Notes: a model not told the origin generated them from the sequence alone. Counted from the first letter of the stretch, positions 43,552 to 53,715 are shown. The stretch: 64,000 bases of DNA from Planctomycetes bacterium MalM25 (GCA_007745835.1 CP036424.1:1511001-1575000), one strand, 5' to 3'. Numbers and translations are program-made.

Positions 43552-44022
43552 TCAGAGCCGGCACGAAGGCGAGCCCGTGCAGAACCGCTTGTAGCGGGTC
43601 AGCCCGCCGCCGCGGCTGACGCGCAGCTCGACGAGCGACCCGCAGCGCGGGCAGAACTCGGGCTCGTCCTCTTCGGGCACGCCCGCCTCGCTCTTCGCTT
43701 GGCAGGGCACGCACCGGCGGGTGTCGGGGAAGACCTCGAGGCGTTCGGGCGGGATCGGCTGGCGGCACGCCTCGCAGAGCGTGGCCGCCTGCCAATCGTC
43801 GTCGTCCTCTTCATCGGGGTCTCCGACGGTCAGGCCGATCCGTTTGCAGCCTTGGCAGGTCATCCTCTCTGCCGCCTCGGGCAGCAGCGCGGCGAGGATC
43901 TCCTCCTCGGGGTCGCCGTCACGGCGTAGGAGGCCGACCAACCGCAGCCGCGAGGCGACCTGGCCCGCCCCGCAGAGCGTCCGCCAGCCGCAGGCGGGGC
44001 AGTTGAGGGTCTTGGCGAGCAT
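43552..44022 (-). CDS. DksA/TraR-type zinc-finger protein
   Basis: This 156-residue protein has three zinc-binding areas: CPACGWRTLCG at the start, CQGCKRIG at about 56, and the C4 finger CEACRQPIPPERLEVFPDTRRCVPCQ, which matches the DksA/TraR C-terminal finger. A further ribbon CPRCGSLVELRVSRGGGLTRYKRFC ends the protein. DksA-like proteins bind RNA polymerase, but here the long coiled coil needed for that is absent, so a direct DksA role is doubtful. I chose the ATG at 44022; upstream sequence of the frame includes a terminator. The start lies 26 bases from that terminator. Confidence 0.75.
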   Translation of the reverse strand: MLAKTLNCPACGWRTLCGAGQVASRLRLVGLLRRDGDPEEEILAALLPEAAERMTCQGCKRIGLTVGDPDEEDDDDWQAATLCEACRQPIPPERLEVFPDTRRCVPCQAKSEAGVPEEDEPEFCPRCGSLVELRVSRGGGLTRYKRFCTGSPSCRL

Positions 44023-44047
44023 CGAGGGGGCGAATGCGGGGGGGACG

Positions 44048-44085
44048 AAAAAAGCGGCCGGGCCCTGTAGGGGACCCGACCGCTT
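44048..44085 (-). terminator. Intrinsic terminator after the autotransporter-like gene
   Basis: On the minus strand an AAGCGG..CGGG stem pairs with CCCG..CCGCTT (44052-44065 with 44072-44085, two mismatches), followed by six T residues. It lies about 26 bases after the stop at 44111. Confidence 0.9.
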
Positions 44086-44110
44086 GGGGGGAGTCAAGTT
44101 CGACGCCGAC

Positions 44111-47100
44111 TCACGGATTCGGCAGGGCCGGCGCGGCCGGCAGGTCGTCGAAGTCGGGCTCGTTGTTCGGGTCGAAGGTGACCGTGCCCGTGTTGCGTGT
44201 CGGGCTGCTGAAGGTGTCGCTAAGCTCGAACACCGAGACGGTTCCCGCCGATTCGCGGATGATCATCTCTCCGTTGCCAGTGCCGCCTCCCGAGTTGGCG
44301 GTGTTGCCGGAGAAGTTGAGGTTCAGGTTCGGGTTGCCCGCGGTGGTTGCGATCTCGAACTGCACCGTGCCGGTGGCGTCGCTGTTGGTGAACACGTTGT
44401 CGGTGATCGTGGCGTTGGTCGTGCTCGAGCCGGAGACGTCGATGAAGACGGCTCGGGCGTCGGTCGCCAGCGGGCTGTTGTTGGTGAAGAGGTTGTTGGC
44501 GATCTGGAAGTCGACATCGGCGCCGTTGATATCGACATTCAACGCTCGGTTGTTGCCGGTGGTCACCCCGGTGTTGTTGATGACCGTTAAGTCGGCATCG
44601 TCGATCGTGGTCGCGAAGGCGACGTCGATCGCCGTGTCGTCGTTGCCGGTGTCGAAATTGAAACCGCTGATGTTGAAGAGGGCGTCGCCCGTGTTGGCCG
44701 CGTTGAGGGCCACCCGGCCGTTGGTGATCGAGGCGCCGGCTAGGCGGGAGATGAAGTTGCCCGTGCCGGTCGCGTCTCCCAAGATGGAGCCGGCCACGCT
44801 GCCGCCGGTGACCGTGAAGTTGCTGGCTCCGTTGGTCCCCGAGTTGTAGTCGATGTCACCGCCAACGGTCGCGTTCAAGACGGTGAGCGTGCTGTTGCCC
44901 GATCCGGCGGTGTCGTAGTTGATCCCGCCGCCGAGGGTCGAGCCGTCGACGGTCAGGCTGCCGCCGCCGCCGCCCACCGAGTCGAAGTTGACGCCCGAGG
45001 TGGTCTCCGAGTTATTGAACGTCAGGGTCCCGTTGCCGGCGCCCTGTTCGTTGAACACGACCGACGTGAACGCGCTGGTGTTGCCCGAGTTCTCGACGTC
45101 GACCGTCAGGTCGCCGGCCGATCCGGCGGTGCTGTTCGCCGCCAGGATGCCCGCGGTGTTGACGCGGGTGAGGCTCAGGTCGGCGTCGCCGCTGAGGGAG
45201 ACGTCGAGCGTGATGTCGCCGAAGCCGGTGACGTCGGTCATCGTGGCATCGACGGCGCCGCTGCCGCCGACGTTCAGGTCGGTGTCGCCGATGCCGATGA
45301 GGTCTTGGAGGGTGACGGTGGCGTCTTGGTTGCCGCTCGTGGTGACAATCACGTTGTCCGAGTTGAGGTTGCCGTTGGCCACTCGCAGCGTGCGGGCGTT
45401 GGTCGTGCCGTTGAAGATGGCCTGGACCGCCGTGCCGCTCCCCGAGGTGATGTCGACTCCATCGAGGTCGAGGCTCGAGTCGGTCACGGTGACCGCGGTG
45501 TTTCCCGCAGTGGAGCCGAGCTGACCGCCGTTGATGTCGACCGTGCCGTCGAAGTTGTTGAGGTTCACCGCGACGGCGCCGCCGGTGCTGGTGACCTCGT
45601 TGAAGTTCACCCCGCCCGTGGAGGAACCGCCCGTCAGGTTGATGGCGGTGTCGGTCGAGGTGAGGCTGTTCGTGCCGTTCGGGTTGGCGATGTTCAGCTC
45701 GCCGCCGTTGCTGGTGATGCCGGTGCCGGTCGAGTTGATCGTCAGGTCGCCGTTGATATTGACCGACGAGGCGTCGTTGTTGCCGGTCATCGTGATCGCG
45801 GCCGTCTGGTCGGTCAGGCTGAGGGCGGCGGCCGACTCGAAGGTGATGTCGGCGCCGCTCTGACGATCGGTGATCAGGATGCCGTCGCCCGTGTCGGTGA
45901 CGGTGTCGTTGAACGCGATGTTGTCATCGCCGTTGTCGACCACCAGCACGCGGCCCTCGTCGTTGTTGATCGTGGCGCCCGGGGAGAACAGCACCTCGGC
46001 GGTGTTTGCGGTCCCGAGGCCGGCGTTGGTGATGGTGATCGCGTCGCCCGTGCCGTTGTCGTCGATGGCGCCGCTGAAGGTGATGTTCGCCTTCGAGTCG
46101 GTGATCGTGACCGAGTTGGTGTTCTGAGTCGTGATGTTGCCGCCGAAATTGACGACCGCCGTGTTGTCGAGCACGCGGACACCGCCGCCATCGACGGTGC
46201 TGTTCACGATGTTCGAGTTGATGGCGACCGTGCTGGTCCCGTCGGTCTCGGCGCGGTCGATGAGGACCGCCTCGCCGTTGACGTCGGTGATCACCACCGT
46301 GCTGGCGAGCGAGACGCCGCCCGTCGTTTGACGTGCTTCCACCGCCGGACCGGCTCCGCCGCCACCGGTGATGGTCGAGTTAGACACGTCAACCTGGCCG
46401 TCGGTCCGATCGAGCAGAAGGGCTCCGGTCGCGGTGGCCTCGCCGTCATAGGTGAGGCCGTCGATCGAGATGTCGCCCGTCGCCTGCGAAGCCGTGACGC
46501 CGACGCCCGTGCCGCCGGTGACCGCCAGCGTGTTCATGGTCACCGTGCCCTCGGTCTGGTCGAGGAGCACGGCCCCGCTGCCGGTGGCGCCGCCGTCGTA
46601 GGTCAGATTGTTGATCGTAATGGCGCCAGTCGATTGCAACGCCGTGACGCCGACCGCGCTGCTGCCGGCGATGTCGATTCTCTCGAGCGTGACCGGGCCG
46701 GACGTGTTGTCGAGCTCGACGGCGCCCTGTCCCGTGCCCCCTCCGACGTAGTTGAAGTCGCTGATGTTCGCGCTGCTCGTCCCCACGGAGCTCGTGTTAC
46801 GCAGGGCGATGCTCTCTTCCGTGATGTTGCCGGTCGAAGTGATGTTGCTGATGTTAATCGTCTGGCCGCTCTCGTCGGTCGCGTCGGTTGCGTTTCCGTC
46901 GATGCTGATGTCGTGGCCGCCGACGTTGTTGAAGGCGATCTCGTCGATCGTGACCGTACCGAGCGCGTCGAGCGTTTCGGACGTGTCGCCATCGCCGTCG
47001 AAGTCGTCCGCGTCGGTGCGGATCACCGTGGCGAGCGAGATCGCGTCGCCGGTGGTGTTGCTGATCGTGAGGTTGTTCAGGTTCGGGTTGAACGAGCCGT

Positions 47101-48586
47101 TGGTGGCGTCGTTGGTGATGGCGGTCGGCACGCCGTCGAACTCGAGGTTCTGCACGGTGTTGTTGTCCGCCAGGACGATGCCACCCGAGGCGGCGCCGCT
47201 GATGATCGGCACGGGGCCCGCTTGGGCGCCCGGTGCGGTCTCCGGCACGTCGATCGTGCCGAACTGGTTGGTCGTGATCTGGAAGACGTTGCCCGCGCCT
47301 TCGCCGACGAGCGTCTGGTTGTCCTTGAGCGTGCCGGTCTGATCGGCGAAGTTGCTGCCGCCATGGGCGTAGAGGATGTCGCCGTCCTGGGTCCCGGCGG
47401 TGTCGATGCTGTCGAGCGTGTTGAACGGGTTCTCGAACGTGCCGTCCCCGTTCGCCGCGTTGTTGCTGTCGAAGTGAACGAGGCGGATCTCGGCGCCGTT
47501 GTCGTCGAGCAGCGCGTCGCCCGCGGCGAGGTAGCTGTCCTGTTGCGTGGCGATGTAGGTGTTTCGCATGACCGGTTCGCGGAAGCGATCCGCGAGGGTG
47601 CCGGTCGGGCAGTTCTCGGCGCGGGTGCGGCCGATGAACCACGTGGCGGCGAAGATCGCGTTGGTGTCGAACTCGTCGTCGTTGGCGACCGAGATCGAGA
47701 GCAGCAGGTCGGGGGTGGCGTAGCCGCGGAGGCCGAGCTCGCCGCCGACGCCGTCGTACTGGCCCCCGCTGAAGCCGTAGACGCCCGCGAACGCCCAGGC
47801 GTCCAGGTTGCCGAGCCGGCCGGCCAGTTCGGCTTCGCCGACCGTGAGGGCCGTGTCCCGCACGAAGCGGAGCTGTTCGGAGACGCCGTTGCCGGCGAGG
47901 GTGAACGAGCCGGACGAGACGCCGTCGCGGAGCTGGGTGCGCGAGCTGACCGGCGCGTAGCCGTTGGCGCGGAAATCGATGTGCTCACCGAGGCACTCGA
48001 GCGACACGCCGACCTGGCTGAAGAAGTTCTCTTGGCCGATGGTCTGGCCGTCGGACCAGATGCTCACGCCCATGATCTTCTCGTCATCGGGGCCGTACGG
48101 CAGCAGCGGCAGCGCCATGAAGCGGTAGCCGAGGCCGACGTTGTAGCCGACGCCCGATTCCTCGTTGACAGTTACTTGACCGTCGATGAAGGCGATGCCC
48201 CCGTCGAGGTCGATGAAACGCATCGTGCCCAGGTCGAGCTGACCCTCTTGCTGGCCGTAGCTCTGCGAGCTGTAGCGGGCGCGGAGGTGGGCTCCGAGCG
48301 TTGGGTTATAAACCGAACCCGACGCGTAGGCGCTGGTCGGGCCGATGTCGATGCTCTGGCCGGTCGGCCCGAGCATCGTCCCATTCGAGGACGAATAGGC
48401 GGCGCCGCTAGACGGCTGCGTGTCCGTGGCGGTCGCCGACGCGGGGGCGTCGACCGATTCGGCCTGCCCTCCCGCGAGCGGATCGCCCGGGAGCGTCAGC
48501 TCCTGAGCGATGACCGGACTCGCTGTAACGAGCCAAGTGGCGAGGGCGATGGACGTGGCGCAGCGGAGAGTGGATCGGCTTGGCAT
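44111..48586 (-). CDS. Giant inverse-autotransporter-like outer-membrane/adhesin protein
   Basis: This 1491-residue protein has a signal peptide (MPSRSTLRCATSIALATWLVTASPVIA). Residues about 75-330 form alternating amphipathic strands in GLGYRFMALPLL- and YATPDLLLSISV-type segments, resembling the inverse-autotransporter (intimin/invasin) beta barrel. A long passenger follows: a region with NPFNTLDSI, DGDILYAHGG and NQTLVGEG, as in right-handed beta-helix proteins, then about 1000 residues of degenerate Asn/Thr/Gly/Asp-rich repeats with 'I.n....G.gv..' periodicity (about 20-25 residues). A Glu/Pro-rich end (PNNEPDFDDLPAAPALPNP) closes it. The N-terminal barrel with a C-terminal exposed passenger suggests surface display. 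No lipoprotein box or PEP-CTERM tag is seen. Confidence 0.8.
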   Translation of the reverse strand: MPSRSTLRCATSIALATWLVTASPVIAQELTLPGDPLAGGQAESVDAPASATATDTQPSSGAAYSSSNGTMLGPTGQSIDIGPTSAYASGSVYNPTLGAHLRARYSSQSYGQQEGQLDLGTMRFIDLDGGIAFIDGQVTVNEESGVGYNVGLGYRFMALPLLPYGPDDEKIMGVSIWSDGQTIGQENFFSQVGVSLECLGEHIDFRANGYAPVSSRTQLRDGVSSGSFTLAGNGVSEQLRFVRDTALTVGEAELAGRLGNLDAWAFAGVYGFSGGQYDGVGGELGLRGYATPDLLLSISVANDDEFDTNAIFAATWFIGRTRAENCPTGTLADRFREPVMRNTYIATQQDSYLAAGDALLDDNGAEIRLVHFDSNNAANGDGTFENPFNTLDSIDTAGTQDGDILYAHGGSNFADQTGTLKDNQTLVGEGAGNVFQITTNQFGTIDVPETAPGAQAGPVPIISGAASGGIVLADNNTVQNLEFDGVPTAITNDATNGSFNPNLNNLTISNTTGDAISLATVIRTDADDFDGDGDTSETLDALGTVTIDEIAFNNVGGHDISIDGNATDATDESGQTINISNITSTGNITEESIALRNTSSVGTSSANISDFNYVGGGTGQGAVELDNTSGPVTLERIDIAGSSAVGVTALQSTGAITINNLTYDGGATGSGAVLLDQTEGTVTMNTLAVTGGTGVGVTASQATGDISIDGLTYDGEATATGALLLDRTDGQVDVSNSTITGGGGAGPAVEARQTTGGVSLASTVVITDVNGEAVLIDRAETDGTSTVAINSNIVNSTVDGGGVRVLDNTAVVNFGGNITTQNTNSVTITDSKANITFSGAIDDNGTGDAITITNAGLGTANTAEVLFSPGATINNDEGRVLVVDNGDDNIAFNDTVTDTGDGILITDRQSGADITFESAAALSLTDQTAAITMTGNNDASSVNINGDLTINSTGTGITSNGGELNIANPNGTNSLTSTDTAINLTGGSSTGGVNFNEVTSTGGAVAVNLNNFDGTVDINGGQLGSTAGNTAVTVTDSSLDLDGVDITSGSGTAVQAIFNGTTNARTLRVANGNLNSDNVIVTTSGNQDATVTLQDLIGIGDTDLNVGGSGAVDATMTDVTGFGDITLDVSLSGDADLSLTRVNTAGILAANSTAGSAGDLTVDVENSGNTSAFTSVVFNEQGAGNGTLTFNNSETTSGVNFDSVGGGGGSLTVDGSTLGGGINYDTAGSGNSTLTVLNATVGGDIDYNSGTNGASNFTVTGGSVAGSILGDATGTGNFISRLAGASITNGRVALNAANTGDALFNISGFNFDTGNDDTAIDVAFATTIDDADLTVINNTGVTTGNNRALNVDINGADVDFQIANNLFTNNSPLATDARAVFIDVSGSSTTNATITDNVFTNSDATGTVQFEIATTAGNPNLNLNFSGNTANSGGGTGNGEMIIRESAGTVSVFELSDTFSSPTRNTGTVTFDPNNEPDFDDLPAAPALPNP

Positions 48587-48831
48587 CCCCTGACTTCCCT
48601 ATCGAGGTGGGCCTTAGCGTGTTTTCATACGCGGAGCGGTGGCGCCGCGACGCACCGGGGGCGCAAAGCGTCCCCGGCGACAGCGCAGCGTCCGGCAGCG
48701 TTGGTCTGGTAGAAGAGACCACCCCAGGACTCGGCCCGAGGCGGCGGGAAATTAGGAGCCGTCGCGGTCGCGTGCAACCCCAGTTCTCCCGGGATTTACA
48801 AACAGATTGAAAAGATTATCCGTTCGTATGG

Positions 48832-49896
48832 TCAATCGACCGTGACCGGGTTCTCGAGCACGCGGACCTCGCATCGATCCGCATCGACACGCACCGGCAC
48901 GCCGAAGGGCAGGGTCGCGTTGAGCGTCACGTGCCCCGCGGGGAAGTTGCAGACCACGGGGTAGGAGGCCTCGCCGAAGTAATCGAGGAAGACCTCGGTG
49001 AGCGAGAGGCTCGAGTCGCTGCCGTCCGGGTCGCACTTGCGGAACTGGCCGAGAATGACGCCCGCCAAGTTGTCGAGCTGACCGGCGAGCTTCATCTGGC
49101 GTAGCATGCGGTCGATGCGGTAGGGCGCTTCGTTCACGTCTTCTAGGAAGAGGACGCGACCGTCGGTCTCCAATTCGTACTCGCTGCCCGCCAACGCGGA
49201 GACAAGCGACAGGTTGCCGCCGCAGAGGGGCCCCTCGGCCACGCCCGTTGTGAACGCGCCCATCGGGGTCCAACGCGGTGGCTCGTAGGCGAAGCCCGGC
49301 TCGCCGCGGTTCTCTTCCGCTAGCAGATTCCGCCAGAAGTACTTCGCGGAGAAGGGGTTGAGGTTGCTTTCGCTGCCGAGGCCCCACTGCGGGTTGGGCG
49401 AGTGGAACGTGACCAGGTTGCACTTGGTCGCCAGCGCGATGTGCAGCCCAGTGACGTCGCTGAAGCCGATGAGGATCTTCGGATTGGCCCGGATGACGTC
49501 GTAGTCGAGCAGGTCGAGCATCCGCATCGTGCCGTAGCCCCCGGTGCCGGGGAAGACCGCGTCCACCTGCGGGTTAGAGAACGCCTGCATCAGCTCCTCG
49601 GCGCGGCGTTTGTCGGTCCCGGCGAGGTAGCCGCGCACGCGATAGAGGTCTTCCGGCTCGACGACTTCGAAGCCCATCTCGCGGAGCCTTTCGATCGCGA
49701 GCTTGGTCCGCCTGGGGATCAGCTCGCCCGCGGGCGCGACCATCATGATCGTGTCGCCCGGCTTGAGGCCGGCCGGCTTGGTCGCCGGTGTCGGGGTCGC
49801 GCGTGTTTGGGGCGCCGGCTTCGGGGGGGCGGCCGACAGCTTGCCAGCGAAGAGGAGGGCTGCCAGGGCGATCGCGGCGAGGCGGAGCGAGGGCAT
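48832..49896 (-). CDS. LD-carboxypeptidase, peptidase family S66
   Basis: This 354-residue enzyme of the muramoyltetrapeptide carboxypeptidase family removes the terminal D-alanine from tetrapeptide stems during peptidoglycan recycling. The Ser-Glu-His triad is visible: S146 in LIGFSDVTGLH, E252 in VLFLEDVNEAPYRIDRML, H322 in FPAGHV. A signal peptide or membrane anchor (MPSLRLAAIALAALLFAGKLSA) and a Pro/Thr/Ala linker precede the domain, so it is exported, unlike cytosolic E. coli LdcA. It is on the same strand as, and 245 bases upstream of, the large surface protein gene. Some S66 members instead cleave microcin-type peptides. Confidence 0.92.
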   Translation of the reverse strand: MPSLRLAAIALAALLFAGKLSAAPPKPAPQTRATPTPATKPAGLKPGDTIMMVAPAGELIPRRTKLAIERLREMGFEVVEPEDLYRVRGYLAGTDKRRAEELMQAFSNPQVDAVFPGTGGYGTMRMLDLLDYDVIRANPKILIGFSDVTGLHIALATKCNLVTFHSPNPQWGLGSESNLNPFSAKYFWRNLLAEENRGEPGFAYEPPRWTPMGAFTTGVAEGPLCGGNLSLVSALAGSEYELETDGRVLFLEDVNEAPYRIDRMLRQMKLAGQLDNLAGVILGQFRKCDPDGSDSSLSLTEVFLDYFGEASYPVVCNFPAGHVTLNATLPFGVPVRVDADRCEVRVLENPVTVD

Positions 49897-49985
49897 AGCG
49901 GATTCGTGCGCTAGGGCGGAGGAAATGAAGGTCTCGCCTAGCTTAACTGCCCGCGCTCAACGGTTCGCGCTGTGGTCTCACGCGT

Positions 49986-50858
49986 TCACGCCGGGGGGCG
50001 GTTCGCCACGACCCGGTTGAAGTGCAGACGCACCTCGTCGTCGACCACGCGGCGGACCCCTTCGACCAAGCAATCGGGCTCGTTGTCTTCCTGCCCGCGG
50101 CGGATGACCTCGTCGAGCGACAGGCCGGGGGGGACGGTGAAGGTCGCTTGGTTGATGATCTGGTTGCCCGCGTCGAGCTCCGGCACGATGAAGTGGCAGG
50201 TGGCGCCGAAGGTGAGCATCCGGCTCGCGTACGCCTCGTGGTAGGGGCGGATGCCGGGGAAGCTGGGCAGCAGGCCGTGGTGCAGGTTGATGATCCGCCC
50301 GCCGGCGTACTTCCAGCAGCTGGCCGCGGGCAGCACCCGCATGTAGCGGGCGAGGACGACGTAGTCGACGTCGAGCTCGTCGCAGATGTCGATCATCTGA
50401 TCGTCGTTGGCGGCGCCGTCCTTCTCGCCGATGTGCCGCCAGGGGACGTCGAACTGCTCGGCGAGGCCTTGGAGCTTCTTGCGGTTGCTGATTACGACGG
50501 TCGCCTCGCCGCGGATGCGGCCGTCGCGGATGCCCCGGAGCACCGCGAGGGGGGTCTCCGGCCGGTACGTGACACAGATCGCGAGGCGCGGCTTGCGGCC
50601 CTCGATCCTCGGCTGATCGGGCGACCAGGTGCGGATCGACAGCCCGGTTCTCTTGGCGACCTCCGCCATCGCCTCGCCGACTTCGCCGTAGCGCGACGGG
50701 TCGATCTCGACGCGGGTGAGCATCGAGAAGATGTGCGCGTCCTCCTGGTCGTACATCTGGATCTCGGCGATGTTCGCCCCGAGTTCCGTGACCGAGTGGA
50801 CGATCGGATCGGCCAGGCCCGCGTTATCGGGGCCGACGGCGGTGATGACGGCTTGCAT
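49986..50858 (-). CDS. purU: Formyltetrahydrofolate deformylase
   Basis: This 290-residue enzyme hydrolyses 10-formyl-THF to THF and formate, balancing one-carbon pools. An N-terminal ACT domain (residues 1-80, ITAVGPDNAGLADPIVHSVTELGANI) is followed by a formyltransferase-type domain: AICVTYRPETPLAVL, IINLHHGLLPSFPG (catalytic His/Asn region) and FGATCHFIVPELDAGNQIINQ. The length is typical. I chose the ATG at 50858 because the ACT strand starts at residue 3; a longer frame to 51140 runs through non-conserved sequence. The HDOD gene lies 80 bases upstream on the same strand. Confidence 0.95.
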   Translation of the reverse strand: MQAVITAVGPDNAGLADPIVHSVTELGANIAEIQMYDQEDAHIFSMLTRVEIDPSRYGEVGEAMAEVAKRTGLSIRTWSPDQPRIEGRKPRLAICVTYRPETPLAVLRGIRDGRIRGEATVVISNRKKLQGLAEQFDVPWRHIGEKDGAANDDQMIDICDELDVDYVVLARYMRVLPAASCWKYAGGRIINLHHGLLPSFPGIRPYHEAYASRMLTFGATCHFIVPELDAGNQIINQATFTVPPGLSLDEVIRRGQEDNEPDCLVEGVRRVVDDEVRLHFNRVVANRPPA

Positions 50859-50938
50859 GGCTTGCGTTGGTGAGCGGAGGTACGCCGGTAGCGGCGGTCC
50901 GCGATTGTCGCTCGATGCGGCCGCGGGGCGAAGGGGGA

Positions 50939-51877
50939 TCAGGCGCCCGTCAGCTCTTTGACGTTCGTGATGCTCTCGGGCAGAGAAGCCCAGATCTCGC
51001 GGAAGGCTTGCAGGTTGAGCCCCATCGGCTGCAGGACCCCTTCCGGCGGCGCCGGTAGACGGCGCCCCTCGATCGACCCCCGTCCATACCGTGTTGCGAG
51101 GTAGTTGGCGACCGAGACGACGCGCGTCAACGGTTGGCACTCTTTGGGGCAGGTCTGCGGGGTGTGGTGGTAGTCGATCGCCGCGACCAGGTTCTCAGGG
51201 AACTTCGAACGCCAAGCGACGTAGGCCCCGAACTGAGCGTGGTCGAACGCCAGCACGCGGCGTTCGGCCTCGGTGAGCGACACGCCGGCGGCGGTCTGGG
51301 CCAAGACGCGTGGCGCCAGCTTGCTGAGGTGCTGGCTCACGAACAGCAGCCCGATGTCGTGCATCAGCCCCGCGAGGTAGGCCTCTTCGGGGTCGCAGTA
51401 ACCGTCGCGGTTGGCGATCTGCCGGCAGATGGTGGCGACCACAACCGAGTGGTCCCACAGCCGCTCGGAGTCGATCTGCCCGACCGTCGTCGGCCGGCTG
51501 AAGGTCGAGCCCATCGAGACGGTGAGCGCCAGGTTGCGGACCCGCACCACGCCAAGGAGCGTCAGAGCGGTCTTCAGGTCGGAGACCCCGTTCCGCAGGC
51601 CGCAGTACGCCGAGTTGACGACCTGCATCAGTTTGGCGGCGACCGCGGTGTCTTGCTCGATGACGGCCAGCAGGTCGTCCGCGTCGGAGTCTTCGTCTTC
51701 GGCGACCTGGATCAGCTTGTGGGCGATCGCGGGCAGCGTGCAGAGCCCCGCGAGCTGCTCGAAGAGCGGCTCGATGGAGGGATCGATCGCGCGGTCTCCG
51801 CTCCTCGCCGAGAAGGTCGGCGATCCAGAGTCGAAGGCGGCGCGGAGCGACGCGGCGGGAGGGGCTGATGTGGTCAC
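50939..51877 (-). CDS. HDOD-domain protein
   Basis: This 312-residue protein carries an HDOD domain, a catalytically relaxed HD relative linked to signalling and regulation. The core is LPAIAHKLIQVAEDEDSDADDLLAVIEQDTAVAAKLMQVVNSAYCG, then LGVVRVRNLAL, SERLWDHSVVVATIC, YLAGLMHDIGLL and AIDYHHTP. Some H and D residues remain (WDHS, MHDIG), so metal binding is possible. The start I favour is GTG at 51877, with VTTSAPPA preceding the domain. An ATG at 51964 would add 29 Cys/Pro-rich residues. It is upstream of purU on the same strand. A role in signal transduction is inferred only from the family. Confidence 0.87.
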   Translation of the reverse strand: MTTSAPPAASLRAAFDSGSPTFSARSGDRAIDPSIEPLFEQLAGLCTLPAIAHKLIQVAEDEDSDADDLLAVIEQDTAVAAKLMQVVNSAYCGLRNGVSDLKTALTLLGVVRVRNLALTVSMGSTFSRPTTVGQIDSERLWDHSVVVATICRQIANRDGYCDPEEAYLAGLMHDIGLLFVSQHLSKLAPRVLAQTAAGVSLTEAERRVLAFDHAQFGAYVAWRSKFPENLVAAIDYHHTPQTCPKECQPLTRVVSVANYLATRYGRGSIEGRRLPAPPEGVLQPMGLNLQAFREIWASLPESITNVKELTGA

Positions 51878-52162
51878 GGCGTTCGATCGGGGGTGAGCTT
51901 CTCCCCTAAAGCTAATGCACGTCTGGGGGGGCGGACGCGGTGCGTCGCACGTCTGGCAGAGCAAAAAGGAGCCTCAGGTCGCATCACTGTCGCGAACCGC
52001 ACGACCGTCAGAATGACTCCCAAGAACCTGCGCTTGTTCGCTAGGGCCAGCCGCGATCCGAGCTGTGGGACGGGTTGCGTCGTAGGTTTCAGGCGTGCTG
52101 AAACGCGTTGAAGGCGCTCGTGAGCGTCCTGTTCCCACGGTTCCGATTCTTGTTCGATCGCC

Positions 52163-53704
52163 ATGTCTGTGTCTGCTGCCAGCGATGAGAAGGCCGATCC
52201 GCAACCCAAGGCCGAAGCCGAGGGGAGCGGCAGCCGGCTGGACGAACTGCTCGATCGCATCCAAAGGCTCACCGCCGAAGAGACCGACGGCGTCGTGGCG
52301 CCCGACGCGCCCCCTCCGGCGGATCCGGCCTCGGGAGCCGACTCCGGATACACCCACCCGCTGGCCGAGGCGCCCGCCGCCGAACCGAGTAAGCCGATCG
52401 AGCCGGCTGAGGCGCCGGCGACCCCAGAGGCCTCTGAGACGCACGCCGATTGGTACCCGCCCGAGCCGGGGTCGTTCCGCGAAGCGGGGCTGACCAACAC
52501 CGAGGTCGAGAACCTGGTCCTCAAGTTCCTGACCGCCCAGGCCGAAGCGTCGGGGCGTGATCTTTCGGATCACGTGAAGCTCCCGTTCCGGCTGATCGAC
52601 CCGCTCATGCAGTCGATGAAGGACGATCAGCTCGTGGCCCACAAGGCGGCCGCGGTGATGAACGACTACATCTATACCCTCACCGAGGCGGGCCGCGAGC
52701 GGGGTAAGAAGCTGACCGATCACTGCACCTACCACGGCTCGGCGCCGGTGCAGCTGGATCATTACATCGCGAGCGTCGCCGCCCAGACGATCGCCGATCA
52801 GCACCCGAGCGAAGAGGACTTGGCGCAGGCGTTCTCCGACTTGTTGATCGACGCCAACATGCTCCGTCGGCTCGGCCCAGCGATCAACTCGGGGCGAGGG
52901 CTCTTCCTGTTCGGCGCGCCGGGTAACGGCAAGACGTCGATCGCGGAACGCGTCACCAAGGCGTTCGGTGAGCACGTCTGGATCCCCCGGGCCCTGGGCA
53001 TCGACGGCGAGATCATGCGGCTCTTCGACCCCAGCATGCACGAGGCGGCCCCGCTGGAGGCCTCCGGCGGGCTGCTCGACGACCGCAAGATCGATCAGCG
53101 CTGGGTCCGCATCAAGCGGCCGACGATCGTCGTCGGCGGTGAGCTGACGATGGACTCGCTCGAGGTCACCCTCAACCGCGTGACCAACGTCAGCGAGGCT
53201 CCCGTCCAACTCAAGAGCAACTGCGGCACGCTGGTGATCGACGACTTCGGGCGCCAGCGGATGACGACCGACGAGCTGCTCAACCGCTGGATCGTGCCGC
53301 TGGAGAAAAGGTACGACTTCTTGAACCTCTCCAGCGGTAAGAAGATCCAGGTGCCGTTCGATCAGCTGATCGTCTTCTCGACCAACCTGGAGCCCCGCGA
53401 CCTGGTCGACGACGCCTTCCTGCGGCGTATTCCTTACAAGATTGAGGTCATCGACCCCACCGAGGAGGCGTTCCGCAAGCTGATCGTCATCATGGCCAAC
53501 ATCTTCAAGATGGAGGTCGACCAAGACGCTGTGGACTACCTCATCGAGACCCACTACAAGGCGGTCGATCGCCCCTACCGGGCGTGCCAGCCCCGTGACT
53601 TGCTGTTGCAGATCATCAACTTCTGCCACTACAAGAAACGCCCCGCGGTGATGTCGAGGGAGAACTTCGACTTCGCGGCGGAGAACTACTTCGCGGTCAT
53701 GTAA
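52163..53704 (+). CDS. AAA-type ATPase with disordered N-terminus
   Basis: This 513-residue protein has an acidic Ala/Pro-rich N-terminus (1-100) and a winged-helix-like middle section (105-200, '[35 protein letters not shown]'). The ATPase follows: Walker [10 protein letters not shown] at 251-259, Walker B LVIDDF (D360/D361), sensor-type '[19 protein letters not shown]' and a C-terminal lid. The fold is that of AAA chaperone-like ATPases. Planctomycetes carry close homologues of unknown role, sometimes near secretion or pilus genes. Here its neighbours (HDOD, globin-like) do not reveal a function. A terminator follows 12 bases after the stop. Confidence 0.85.
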   Translation: MSVSAASDEKADPQPKAEAEGSGSRLDELLDRIQRLTAEETDGVVAPDAPPPADPASGADSGYTHPLAEAPAAEPSKPIEPAEAPATPEASETHADWYPPEPGSFREAGLTNTEVENLVLKFLTAQAEASGRDLSDHVKLPFRLIDPLMQSMKDDQLVAHKAAAVMNDYIYTLTEAGRERGKKLTDHCTYHGSAPVQLDHYIASVAAQTIADQHPSEEDLAQAFSDLLIDANMLRRLGPAINSGRGLFLFGAPGNGKTSIAERVTKAFGEHVWIPRALGIDGEIMRLFDPSMHEAAPLEASGGLLDDRKIDQRWVRIKRPTIVVGGELTMDSLEVTLNRVTNVSEAPVQLKSNCGTLVIDDFGRQRMTTDELLNRWIVPLEKRYDFLNLSSGKKIQVPFDQLIVFSTNLEPRDLVDDAFLRRIPYKIEVIDPTEEAFRKLIVIMANIFKMEVDQDAVDYLIETHYKAVDRPYRACQPRDLLLQIINFCHYKKRPAVMSRENFDFAAENYFAVM

Positions 53705-53715
53705 CAGAACCCACC

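Noticed and set aside
42434-43795. N-terminal extension of the HAD-like protein through the cyclophilin-like gene.
   Set aside because: The signal peptide fixes the start at 42433, and the extension is antisense to a PEP-CTERM protein.
45305-48712. A 1135-codon open frame on the + strand opposite the autotransporter-like gene.
   Set aside because: It is antisense to a protein with a signal peptide and regular repeat structure. Its translation is Val/Asp/Arg/Gly-rich with no motif; it arises from codon bias at high GC.
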